A stretch of 5,643 nucleotides of DNA from Flavobacteriales bacterium (lineage in GTDB: Bacteria; Bacteroidota; Bacteroidia; Flavobacteriales_D; Sanyastnellaceae). The notes beneath the pieces were generated by a model. That model made no database searches. It was given only the letters and a program-made list of their open reading frames with translations, and was not told the origin of the DNA. The DNA lies in the NCBI GenBank assembly GCA_011524845.1, contig WTJL01000107.1:1-5643 (forward strand), written 5' to 3'. The position numbers and the translations under genes are program-made. How positions within the stretch are numbered: the first letter of the stretch is position 1; every line of letters starts with the position of its first letter. Below, piece by piece: positions 1-5,643 of this stretch.

Positions 1-2325
1 TGGAACCTGAACTCAGACTTTTGGGACGCCAACGAGGCGACCATCCCCTTCGGCGGCACGTTCGTGGTGACTGGAGAAACGGCTGGCGGTTGCGTGGTCA
101 AGGAAAACTTCACGGTATTGCAAACGCCTTTTTATCTGCCCACGGTGGAAGGAACCTTGCAGGCGGTGTGCCCAGGCGACTCTGCGTTTGTGGAGGTCAT
201 TCCTGACGAAGACGAAAATTTCGTCGGCTACACATGGGTGGGCGACTGGAACGGCGGCGGCGGTGACGTGTTGAGCAGCGACGGTGCTGGGGCATGGTTG
301 ACCGCAGGCGTGTACCAGGTGACGGTGGAAGACGAAGGCGGCTGCGAAGGAAAGCGGACCTTCATTTTGTCTCCTTCGGCGTCGACGATTCCAGATTTGA
401 CCATCGACCCTTTGTGCGGAGACGCGGCGTTTGACACGGTGACGTTCGAAGGCGGCTACGCCTCGCCTGCGGAGGGCTACGTACAGCTCCAGCTGTTCAG
501 TTCGATCAACGGGTGGGACGGTTCCTTCCTCAACATCGACATCATCCATCCAGACGGCACGACGACCAATTCGACGGTCACCCTGCCCAGTGGGAATTTC
601 GCCAACGTCAACGACGTGCCTGAACTGGCGATTGTGTACGGCGACTCGATTGAGGTCACGTTTGTGAGCAACAACCCCGACAACGACCAGTACTTCAGCT
701 TTGACATGTTCAACTGCGTGAACAACTGCATCAGCAACCCCGATGCGTGTTCTTCGTTCAACGACCTGACCACGTCGGTGGTGTTCTATGGACCTGCCTT
801 GTGTGAGGTTCAGCCAGCCCTTGGAACGTGGGAGGAGACGTCGGGTTTGGGCAACAACAGCTTCTCCGTGACGGACCAGTTCAACACAACGTGGTCGGCC
901 ACGGAATTTGGACTGTACGAGCTCTGCTTCAACGAAGAGGAATGCGGTACAGCCACCTGCTACGAGGTGGAAGTGAACGAGCCTCCGACCATCCAAATTG
1001 ATGGGGACAGCCTGGTTTGGGCTTGTGGAGACGACGACCTGGAATTGGAGGTGTTCATCACCGACCCGGCAGACGTGGCCACCATCAACTGGCCGTTCCC
1101 CGGCGACGACAACGTGCTTGAGAACGAGTACTCGTTTGACCAGTACGCGGCAGGCACTTACGTGGTGACGGTGGAGAATGGATGCGGCGAAGACGCCGAC
1201 CAAGTGGAATACACGGCCATGCCGGAGCCCAACATTGAGAACGACTACCTCTGTGGGGAAGGCGCCACCATCGAGCTCGACCCGATTGCCGGCGACCAAA
1301 ACTCCGACCTCGTGTACGAGTGGACCTACAACGGCAACGAAGTGGACGACGTGAACGACAACGAGTGGGAAGTGAGCGAAACCGGTTCGTACTGCGTGAC
1401 GGTGCCGGAAGGCGGATGCCCGTCGTCGTTCGACAACACCGACTGTGCGTTCATCGACATCGTGACAGCGATTGACATCGACGTCTTCTTGGGCGGCTCC
1501 ATCACGGACTGCGACGGAGGCGGCATCGAGCCAGGGGAGGATGCCGTGTTGGGTGTGAACCCTGCGTTCGCTGCCAGCTACGCCGACTACACGGTGACAT
1601 GGCCCGACGGCACGGCGACCACCGTGGACGACAACTTCGAATGGATCATTCCAGAGGAAAGCGAATTGAACGGCACCCAAATCTGCGTGACCATCGAAGA
1701 CCCTTACGGATGCGAACCTCAGGAGGCGTGCGGCTTGATCTTCATCGGCGACGACCCCACGTGGGATCCGCTTCCCGTGTACAACGGGGTGCGTTCGTTG
1801 TGTCCTGGTCAGCCTGAGACGTTTGACCTGAACGCCGATTTCAATGGACCTCCATACAGCAACTACTCTTGGACGGTGCAGTGCACCGACACGTTGGTGG
1901 AGTTCCCCTTCCAAAACGTGGCCGACATCGTGGGTGAAATGTTCCCGCCGAGCTGCTGGGGCTACGACTTGACCTTGGTGGCGTCGATCTCCAACCCTTG
2001 CTTGCCCCAGGGCTTGCAGCACGAGTACGACGTGAAGGTGGAGCAGTGTGAAATTTTGCCCCCCAACGTGTTCACGCCGCGCGACGGAAACGACAAGAAC
2101 AACGGATTCCACATCATGGGTCTCGATCCATGGGAGGACGATCCCGAGGGCGTGTTGGTGCGCATCTTTGACCGCTGGGGCAACTTGGTGTATGAGAACC
2201 CAGAGTACCGCAACGCGACGCCGTGGTACGGCGACAAGAGCGCGGACGGGGTGTACTTCTACACCATCCTCTTGCCCAACGGCGACGAGTTCACGGGCAC
2301 CGTGAACATCTTCCGCTCTCGCTAA
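1..2325 (+). CDS. Large secreted/surface multi-module protein with T9SS type B C-terminal sorting domain (5' partial)
   Basis: The reading frame is open from the first base, so the start and any signal peptide lie upstream. The visible part is 774 residues ending in TAA. Its last ~86 residues match the gliding-motility-associated C-terminal (CHU_C) domain, which directs export through the type IX secretion system, so the protein is probably released or held on the cell surface. Before that comes a chain of beta-sandwich modules of Ig/PKD-like character, several closing with a G-x-Y-x-V-T-V strand and a following Cys. One different module (visible residues ~160-239) carries NGWDG and YGDSIEV. 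By hand count there are about 136 Asp/Glu against only 13 Lys/Arg, and 26 Cys. No catalytic domain is recognisable, so an adhesin-like or structural role is a guess. Codon use is strongly GC-ending like the neighbours, giving no sign of recent transfer. radA follows after 14 nt. The family assignment is firm, the function is not. Confidence 0.9.
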   Translation, partial: WNLNSDFWDANEATIPFGGTFVVTGETAGGCVVKENFTVLQTPFYLPTVEGTLQAVCPGDSAFVEVIPDEDENFVGYTWVGDWNGGGGDVLSSDGAGAWLTAGVYQVTVEDEGGCEGKRTFILSPSASTIPDLTIDPLCGDAAFDTVTFEGGYASPAEGYVQLQLFSSINGWDGSFLNIDIIHPDGTTTNSTVTLPSGNFANVNDVPELAIVYGDSIEVTFVSNNPDNDQYFSFDMFNCVNNCISNPDACSSFNDLTTSVVFYGPALCEVQPALGTWEETSGLGNNSFSVTDQFNTTWSATEFGLYELCFNEEECGTATCYEVEVNEPPTIQIDGDSLVWACGDDDLELEVFITDPADVATINWPFPGDDNVLENEYSFDQYAAGTYVVTVENGCGEDADQVEYTAMPEPNIENDYLCGEGATIELDPIAGDQNSDLVYEWTYNGNEVDDVNDNEWEVSETGSYCVTVPEGGCPSSFDNTDCAFIDIVTAIDIDVFLGGSITDCDGGGIEPGEDAVLGVNPAFAASYADYTVTWPDGTATTVDDNFEWIIPEESELNGTQICVTIEDPYGCEPQEACGLIFIGDDPTWDPLPVYNGVRSLCPGQPETFDLNADFNGPPYSNYSWTVQCTDTLVEFPFQNVADIVGEMFPPSCWGYDLTLVASISNPCLPQGLQHEYDVKVEQCEILPPNVFTPRDGNDKNNGFHIMGLDPWEDDPEGVLVRIFDRWGNLVYENPEYRNATPWYGDKSADGVYFYTILLPNGDEFTGTVNIFRSR
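142..2049 (+). repeat. Degenerate Ig/PKD-like protein modules within the secreted protein
   Basis: These are protein-level, not DNA-level, repeats. Approximate module bases are 142-369, 787-978, 979-1218, 1222-1467, 1471-1749 and 1753-2049, with a divergent module between 391 and 789. The clearest unit is 142-369, with the order CPGDS, then YTWVGDW, then GVYQVTVEDEGGC. This is the usual pattern of the repeats found in SprB-like and other Bacteroidota surface proteins. The closing strand recurs as TYVVTVENGC (near 1156) and SYCVTVPEGGC (near 1387). Sequence identity between modules is low and lengths vary from about 65 to 100 residues, so borders are estimates. Confidence 0.6.
478..717 (+). 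other. GDGWNG-like beta-rich module within the secreted protein
   Basis: Visible residues ~160-239 read YVQLQLF, then NGWDGSFLNIDI, a DGTTTNSTVTL strand, YGDSIEVTF and finally a YFSFDMFNC strand. From memory this resembles a beta-sandwich module common in secreted Bacteroidota proteins, whose signature is a DSFGDGWNG-type loop, a later GD-x-I/V-x-V strand and a final Y-x-L/F strand. Here the loop is shortened to INGWDG, lacking the leading D-x-FGD. The role of such modules is not known to me. The Cys-rich stretch just after it (Cys at visible residues 239, 243, 250) may be a linker to the next module. Confidence 0.5.
2065..2325 (+). other. T9SS type B sorting domain (CHU_C, gliding motility-associated C-terminal domain)
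   Basis: The domain begins with NVFTPRDGNDKNNGFHI, corresponding to the family consensus NVFTPNGDGxND-x-F-x-I. It continues with VRIFDRWGNLVYENPEY, the most conserved block of the family, and closes with WYGDKSADGVYFYTI and GTVNIFR. Two small departures from the consensus are visible: Arg in place of the Asn after TP, and a shortened WYGDKSADG in place of the longer WDGxxxGxxLPDG loop. All core elements are present up to the stop, so the domain looks functional. Type B cargo is known to need a PorP/SprF-like partner; none is encoded in this window. Confidence 0.92.
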
Positions 2326-2339
2326 GTCCGCCGTCGTCA

Positions 2340-3704
2340 GTGGCCAAGACCAAAAAGCGATTCGTCTGCTCTGAGTGCGGCCACGCGCATCCGCAATGGG
2401 TGGGCCAGTGCAGCAATTGCAAGGCTTGGAACACACTTCATGAGGAGTCGGTGGCCCCCGTGTCCCAACGCGCGGCACGAACGGGTCTGACGTCCCTTCA
2501 AACGCCTCAAGTGCGTCCTCTGGTGGACGTGAGCGTGGCCGAATTGCCTCGCTTGGACATGGGCGACAAGGAGCTGAACCGAGTGCTCGGTGGAGGCTCG
2601 GTGCCCGGAGGCGTGGTGCTGTTGGGCGGCGAGCCCGGCATTGGCAAATCCACGCTGATGTTGCAGGTGGCCTTGGCCGTCGGGAACGCGGGAGCCAAGG
2701 TCTTGTATGTCAGTGGGGAGGAGAGTGCTGAACAGGTGCGCATGCGGGCCAACCGATTGGGCACCATTGCCCCGTCGGTGTTGATTTTCCCCCAAACCCA
2801 AGTGCCCGCTGTGCTCGATGCCTTGCGTTCTGAAGCGCCTTCGCTGGTGGTGGTGGATTCGGTGCAGACGTTGGACCTTCCAGACCAAGACGGCGTGCCA
2901 GGTTCGGTTGGCCAAATCCGCGAGTCCGCTGCGGCCTTGACGGCTTGGGCCAAGTCAACAGGCACCCCCCTGTTCATGGTGGGCCACATCACCAAAGAGG
3001 GCTCTCTCGCAGGCCCCAAGGTGTTGGAGCACATGGTGGACGTGGTGTTGCAATTTGAAGGCGACAGAAACCACGCTTACCGGATGTTGCGTGCGGCCAA
3101 AAACCGGTTTGGCACGACTGCCGAGCTCGGCATCTACGAAATGGCAGGCGACGGATTGTCGGCCGTGGATCACCCGAGCGAAGTGCTCTTGGGCGAGCGC
3201 GGAGACGCCAGCAGCGGCTCGGCCGTGGCGGTGTCGCTTCAGGGCGCACGCCCTCTGTTGGTGGAGATTCAGGCGCTGGTCAGCACGGCCGTGTACGGTA
3301 CACCGCAGAGGTCAGGCACGGGATTTGACTTGCGACGCCTCAACATGCTTCTTGCGGTGTTGGAAAAGCGCTGCGGCTTCAAACTCGCGCAGTTCGACGT
3401 GTTCCTCAACCTCGCGGGAGGCCTCAAGATTCAAGACCCCGCCAACGATTTGGCGGTGGTGGCGGCCATCCTCAGTTCGAGCTTGGATTTGGCCCTGGAC
3501 AACCGCACGTGCTTTGCCGGAGAAGTTGGTTTGAACGGCGAGATCCGGCCCGTGGCGCGCCTCGAGCAACGCATGGCGGAGGCGTCACGGTTGGGCATGG
3601 AGCGCATGCTCATTTCCGGGCACGGCAAGCCTCCCAAAGCGCCCAAGGGCCTGACCGTGGTTCCGGTCAAGCGGGTCAACGAGGTGCAACGGGTGATCTT
3701 TTAA
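2340..3704 (+). CDS. radA: DNA repair/recombination protein RadA (Sms)
   Basis: RadA is a RecA-like ATPase that drives branch migration of recombination intermediates in the cytoplasm. The 454-residue product is full length (E. coli RadA is 460). In order it has a C4 zinc finger (Cys10, 13, 24, 27), a Walker A motif GEPGIGKST (97-105, Lys103), a Walker B strand LVVVD (169-173), the family-specific KNRFG motif (254-258), and a C-terminal Lon-protease-like domain with LNLAGGLKIQDPANDLAV (356-373) and GLNGEIRPV (397-405). The GTG start is chosen because VAKTKKRFVCSECG aligns with the normal RadA N-terminus. The only in-frame ATG upstream (2223) lies inside the preceding gene and would add 39 unrelated residues. 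No Shine-Dalgarno is visible, as is common in Bacteroidota. The 14-nt gap to the upstream gene suggests cotranscription or a promoter inside that gene. The 3' end overlaps rsmI tail to tail. Confidence 0.97.
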   Translation: MAKTKKRFVCSECGHAHPQWVGQCSNCKAWNTLHEESVAPVSQRAARTGLTSLQTPQVRPLVDVSVAELPRLDMGDKELNRVLGGGSVPGGVVLLGGEPGIGKSTLMLQVALAVGNAGAKVLYVSGEESAEQVRMRANRLGTIAPSVLIFPQTQVPAVLDALRSEAPSLVVVDSVQTLDLPDQDGVPGSVGQIRESAAALTAWAKSTGTPLFMVGHITKEGSLAGPKVLEHMVDVVLQFEGDRNHAYRMLRAAKNRFGTTAELGIYEMAGDGLSAVDHPSEVLLGERGDASSGSAVAVSLQGARPLLVEIQALVSTAVYGTPQRSGTGFDLRRLNMLLAVLEKRCGFKLAQFDVFLNLAGGLKIQDPANDLAVVAAILSSSLDLALDNRTCFAGEVGLNGEIRPVARLEQRMAEASRLGMERMLISGHGKPPKAPKGLTVVPVKRVNEVQRVIF

Positions 3705-4378
3705 TCGGCGGCGCCGAGCACCACAACATATTCCCCTCGAGGAGCGTGGCTTTCCAAGTGGGTGTGGAGTTCGTCCACTGTCCCGCGCAAGGTTTCTTCG
3801 TGGAGCTTGGAGATTTCTCGGCACAGGGCCACTGTTCGGCTGCCGGCTCCGAGGTCTTGCAGCTGGCTGAGGAGCTTGCCCACGCGGTGGGGACTTTCGT
3901 ACAACACGACGGTGCACGGCATCTCCAAGAGGGCGGTCAGCCTTTTTTGGCGACCCTTTTTGTGGGGCAGAAAACCCTCAAAATAGAAGCGATCGCAAGG
4001 CAAGCCAGAGGTGACCAAAGCGGGGACAAACGCCGTCGCGCCAGGAAGGCACTCGACGTCGATGCCGGCGTCCACGCAGGCGCGAACGAGCAGGAATCCC
4101 GGATCGGAAATGCCTGGGGTCCCGGCATCCGAGCACAACGCCATGGAAACGCCCGCACGCAATTGATCCACGACACCCTCCAGGGCGCGGTGTTCGTTGT
4201 GTTGATGGAATGCCTTCAAGGGGGTTTCGACGCCGAAGTGGCGCAGCAACTTGCCTGTGGTTCGGGTGTCCTCGGCAAGCACTGTGGACACATCGGAAAG
4301 CACCTCAAGGGCACGCGGCGTCATGTCGCCGAGGTTGCCGACCGGCGTCGGAACGACGATGAGCTTTCCGCCACTCAT
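3701..4378 (-). CDS. rsmI: 16S rRNA (cytidine(1402)-2'-O)-methyltransferase RsmI
   Basis: RsmI uses S-adenosylmethionine to methylate the ribose 2'-OH of C1402 in 16S rRNA, at the P site, where RsmH adds the N4 methyl group; together they tune decoding fidelity. The 225-residue product shows the family blocks in order: LIVVPTPVGNLGDMTPRAL (6-24), LAEDTRTTGKLL (34-45), CSDAGTPGISDPG (82-94, SAM-binding region of the tetrapyrrole-methylase fold), LPGATAFVPALVTSGL (111-126), FYFEGFLP (131-138), LYESPHRV (159-166), CREISKLHEETLRG (186-199) and GEYVVVLG (215-222). It ends soon after this last strand and so lacks the extra C-terminal domain that makes E. coli RsmI 286 residues; short forms are usual in Bacteroidota as far as I recall. 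Its ATG overlaps the stop of the upstream gene by 4 nt, pointing to coupled translation. The stop overlaps that of radA on the other strand. Confidence 0.97.
   Translation of the reverse strand: MSGGKLIVVPTPVGNLGDMTPRALEVLSDVSTVLAEDTRTTGKLLRHFGVETPLKAFHQHNEHRALEGVVDQLRAGVSMALCSDAGTPGISDPGFLLVRACVDAGIDVECLPGATAFVPALVTSGLPCDRFYFEGFLPHKKGRQKRLTALLEMPCTVVLYESPHRVGKLLSQLQDLGAGSRTVALCREISKLHEETLRGTVDELHTHLESHAPRGEYVVVLGAAD
4375..4378 (-). promoter_or_regulatory. ATGA stop/start overlap, likely translational coupling into rsmI
   Basis: Read on the minus strand these bases are ATGA, which holds the start of rsmI and the TGA stop of the 204-aa protein gene. No Shine-Dalgarno-like purine run lies in the ~20 nt upstream. 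Termination-reinitiation by the ribosome finishing the upstream gene is therefore the simplest way for rsmI to be translated. This is inference from the arrangement. Confidence 0.6.
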
Positions 4379-4989
4379 GAGACAAAGGTTCGCATGATGC
4401 GCTTGGCAAACTCCTCTTTCAAGCTTTCGACTTCGGATTCTTCTCCGCGAGGTGAGAGGGCTTCTTGGAATTGAGCGAGCGCCTCTTCTTGGGTGGACGC
4501 GCGTGAGAGTTTGTTGAGCAAGGTGCTGAACACCTCCTCTTCTCCAGAAAACAACACGCTTGTGAATTGCGCCCGGTCCAAGATGCTCATGCCGTCGGCG
4601 ACGTCGGCGAGGGGTTGGAGGGCGAGCTTTTCTGCCAATGTCATTTCGCCAATCGAAGACAGGAGGTCGACCTGAGATTCAGGCTGGGGTGCAAGGTCAC
4701 CCTTTTCTTCCGCCGTCAACAAGCGGTTGACCGCAGGCTCTTCGGGAGCCGCATCCCACGATGACCCTTTGTCGTCTGTGGACGGATCATCCTGCGGTTC
4801 TTGTGCCGGCTGGGGCGAGGGATGGCCTTGCAGGGCCTTTCGGATCACGGCACCCTCGTGAAGGGTCCTTGTGGCCTCGTCAAAGGCCGCCACGAGCTCT
4901 GGCGACCAACCTTCCTGACGGGCGGTGTCGAGCACTTCTTGGCAGCGCACCAACTGTGCTTGGACGTCAGAGAATTCGAGCGGTTCCAT
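4375..4989 (-). CDS. Uncharacterised 204-aa protein, middle gene of the minus-strand operon
   Basis: No function can be assigned. The product has three parts. Residues 1-55 are probably helical. Residues 56-88 form a Pro/Gln/Asp-rich, probably disordered linker. Residues ~103-204 are helical and rich in Glu and Leu. The segment ILDRAQFTSVLFSGEEEVF (136-154), followed by a STQEEAL stretch, resembles the C-terminal half of small uncharacterised Bacteroidota proteins I remember, with a pattern of I-N-D-R-F-x-F-x-x-E-L-F-x-G-D then helices and S-x-E-E-A; here Leu replaces the Asn before Asp-Arg. No signal peptide or membrane segment is seen, so it is likely cytoplasmic. The ATG start lies 3 nt after the upstream stop (TAA ACC ATG on the coding strand) and the end overlaps rsmI by 4 nt. 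This spacing, plus codon use like its neighbours, supports a real gene. Confidence 0.82.
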   Translation of the reverse strand: MEPLEFSDVQAQLVRCQEVLDTARQEGWSPELVAAFDEATRTLHEGAVIRKALQGHPSPQPAQEPQDDPSTDDKGSSWDAAPEEPAVNRLLTAEEKGDLAPQPESQVDLLSSIGEMTLAEKLALQPLADVADGMSILDRAQFTSVLFSGEEEVFSTLLNKLSRASTQEEALAQFQEALSPRGEESEVESLKEEFAKRIMRTFVS

Positions 4990-4992
4990 GGT

Positions 4993-5643
4993 TTAAAGGT
5001 AATCGTCGTCGTCGGGGTTGAACAAGTCGTCTCGTCCCTTGTCTTTGGGCTTGCGACGACGGTTCAAAAGAGAGGGCCTTCCTTCCTCGTCCGGGGTTTC
5101 AGAGGCTGGCTTCACCTCGTCGGCCGAAGCCGGCGTGGGCGTCGGCTGTGTCGAGGCAGAGGGTGGCGTCGTTGGGGTCGACGCTTGGGGCGTGGATTGA
5201 GGCGCCGTCGACGCGGGGTCATGGCGTTGTCGCAGGGCTTCCCGCAAGCGCGCCTTCTCAGCCTCGATGGCCGCGCGTCGATGGGCTTTCGCCGCGTCTC
5301 GGTCGTATTCGTACTCGGGGGCTTCTACCTCGCCAAACATGCGCAAGAAGAATTGATTGCCGAGGCCATCGTCTTCCATTTCTCCAAACGCATCAGAGGC
5401 GCCTGCGCGAAGGTCTCGAAGGGCGAAGCCAAGGGTGTAGTCAATGTTGGAGTCGAAGTCGTAGGAGCCTTCGATGGCCACGTTCATGGCGGAGGACTCG
5501 ATGACGGTCATGGGGAGCCAAACTTCCTCGCCTCTCACGTCGATGCGCTGGCTGACGGGTTCAAACGCCACGTCACGAAGCCTCGCCCGCAAGTCGTCCG
5601 GATCCACCAATGGGGCCATCAGCCGGTGGCTTTGGAGGTAGTC
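4993..5643 (-). CDS. AsmA-like protein, C-terminal part (5' partial)
   Basis: The frame is open to the window edge; the ATG at 5617-5619 is internal, since the preceding eight codons (DYLQSHRL) continue the domain. The visible 216 residues match the end of AsmA-family proteins of Flavobacteriia type: a beta-rich stretch with RIDVRGEEVWLP, ESSAMNVAIEGSYDF and NIDYTLGFAL, then EDDGLG (visible 90-95), FFLRMFGEVEAPEYEYD (98-114), then a charged helix rich in Ala, Arg, Lys and Glu (115-141). AsmA-like proteins are normally anchored in the inner membrane by an N-terminal helix and span the periplasm. They are linked to lipid transport and outer-membrane homeostasis; the anchor is outside this window. 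The remaining ~74 residues are unusual: a Pro/Ser/Thr linker (143-175), a basic patch RRRKPKDKGR (195-204) and an acidic end DDLFNPDDDDYL. First visible gene of the unit leading to rsmI. Confidence 0.8.
   Translation of the reverse strand, partial: DYLQSHRLMAPLVDPDDLRARLRDVAFEPVSQRIDVRGEEVWLPMTVIESSAMNVAIEGSYDFDSNIDYTLGFALRDLRAGASDAFGEMEDDGLGNQFFLRMFGEVEAPEYEYDRDAAKAHRRAAIEAEKARLREALRQRHDPASTAPQSTPQASTPTTPPSASTQPTPTPASADEVKPASETPDEEGRPSLLNRRRKPKDKGRDDLFNPDDDDYL

Noticed and set aside
2163..2170. CATCTTTG as a Bacteroidota -7 element (TAnnTTTG) for radA
   Set aside because: The first base deviates from consensus, no convincing TTTG -33 box sits at the right distance, it lies 170 nt upstream inside the CHU_C coding region, and the codons there encode the conserved RIFDRWG block.
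2223..2339. N-terminal extension of radA to the ATG at 2223
   Set aside because: The extra 39 residues lie inside the 3' end of the upstream gene in another frame and look like out-of-frame translation. RadA homology begins exactly at the GTG at 2340.
13..2478. An 821-codon open frame on the minus strand covering the whole secreted-protein gene
   Set aside because: Its codons are the exact reverse complements of the sense codons, so it stays open only because the sense gene uses no TTA, CTA or TCA after codon 5; the TCA at 13-15 is its stop. The product is a His/Val/Arg-rich string with no domain, whereas the sense frame has a clear CHU_C domain.
3652..3669. Small inverted repeat (6-bp stem, 6-nt loop) near the 3' end of radA as a terminator
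   Set aside because: The stem is short, lies in conserved coding sequence and has no T-tract on either strand.
3509..4474. A 321-codon plus-strand frame antisense to rsmI and the 204-aa gene
   Set aside because: It is in codon register with rsmI and arises from the same GC-rich codon bias. The product resembles no protein family, while the opposite strand encodes a textbook RsmI.
5617..5619. ATG as the start of the rightmost minus-strand gene
   Set aside because: The frame continues without a stop to the window edge and the product begins in the middle of an AsmA-like domain, so this Met is internal.

Overview
This window looks like a GC-rich (roughly 60% by eye) chromosomal stretch from a member of the Bacteroidota. 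Three things point there: a secreted-protein C-terminus of the gliding-motility/type IX secretion (type B) class, a C-terminal AsmA-like segment of the kind seen in Flavobacteriia-type genomes, and the absence of Shine-Dalgarno sequences at any of the three starts visible here. The order or family cannot be fixed from this sequence. High GC and very acidic secreted protein suggest a marine or saline lineage, but that is inference.

Layout: the plus strand carries the 3' part of a large, very acidic, cysteine-containing, multi-module surface or secreted protein (1-2325, its 5' end outside the window). After 14 nt comes radA (2340-3704, GTG start), a complete recombination/repair ATPase. The minus strand carries a compact three-gene unit read from right to left: the 3' part of an AsmA-like membrane/periplasmic protein gene (5643-4993, 5' end outside), a 204-aa uncharacterised protein (4989-4375), and rsmI (4378-3701), the 16S rRNA C1402 2'-O-methyltransferase. 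The minus-strand genes are 3 nt apart and then overlap by 4 nt (ATGA), so they are probably one operon with translational coupling. radA and rsmI converge and overlap by 4 nt, with both stop codons inside one TTAA palindrome.

Apart from 2326-2339 and 4990-4992 every base lies in a gene. I see no tRNA, rRNA, CRISPR array, insertion sequence, recognisable promoter, riboswitch or convincing terminator. The promoters of both units must lie outside the window or inside coding sequence. The genes do not form one pathway. radA and rsmI are housekeeping genes, and the most variable element is the modular T9SS cargo. I do not see a previously undescribed system. The items most worth a second look are the composition and modules of the cargo protein, the uncharacterised middle gene of the minus-strand operon, the tail of the AsmA-like protein, and the interlocked stop codons.
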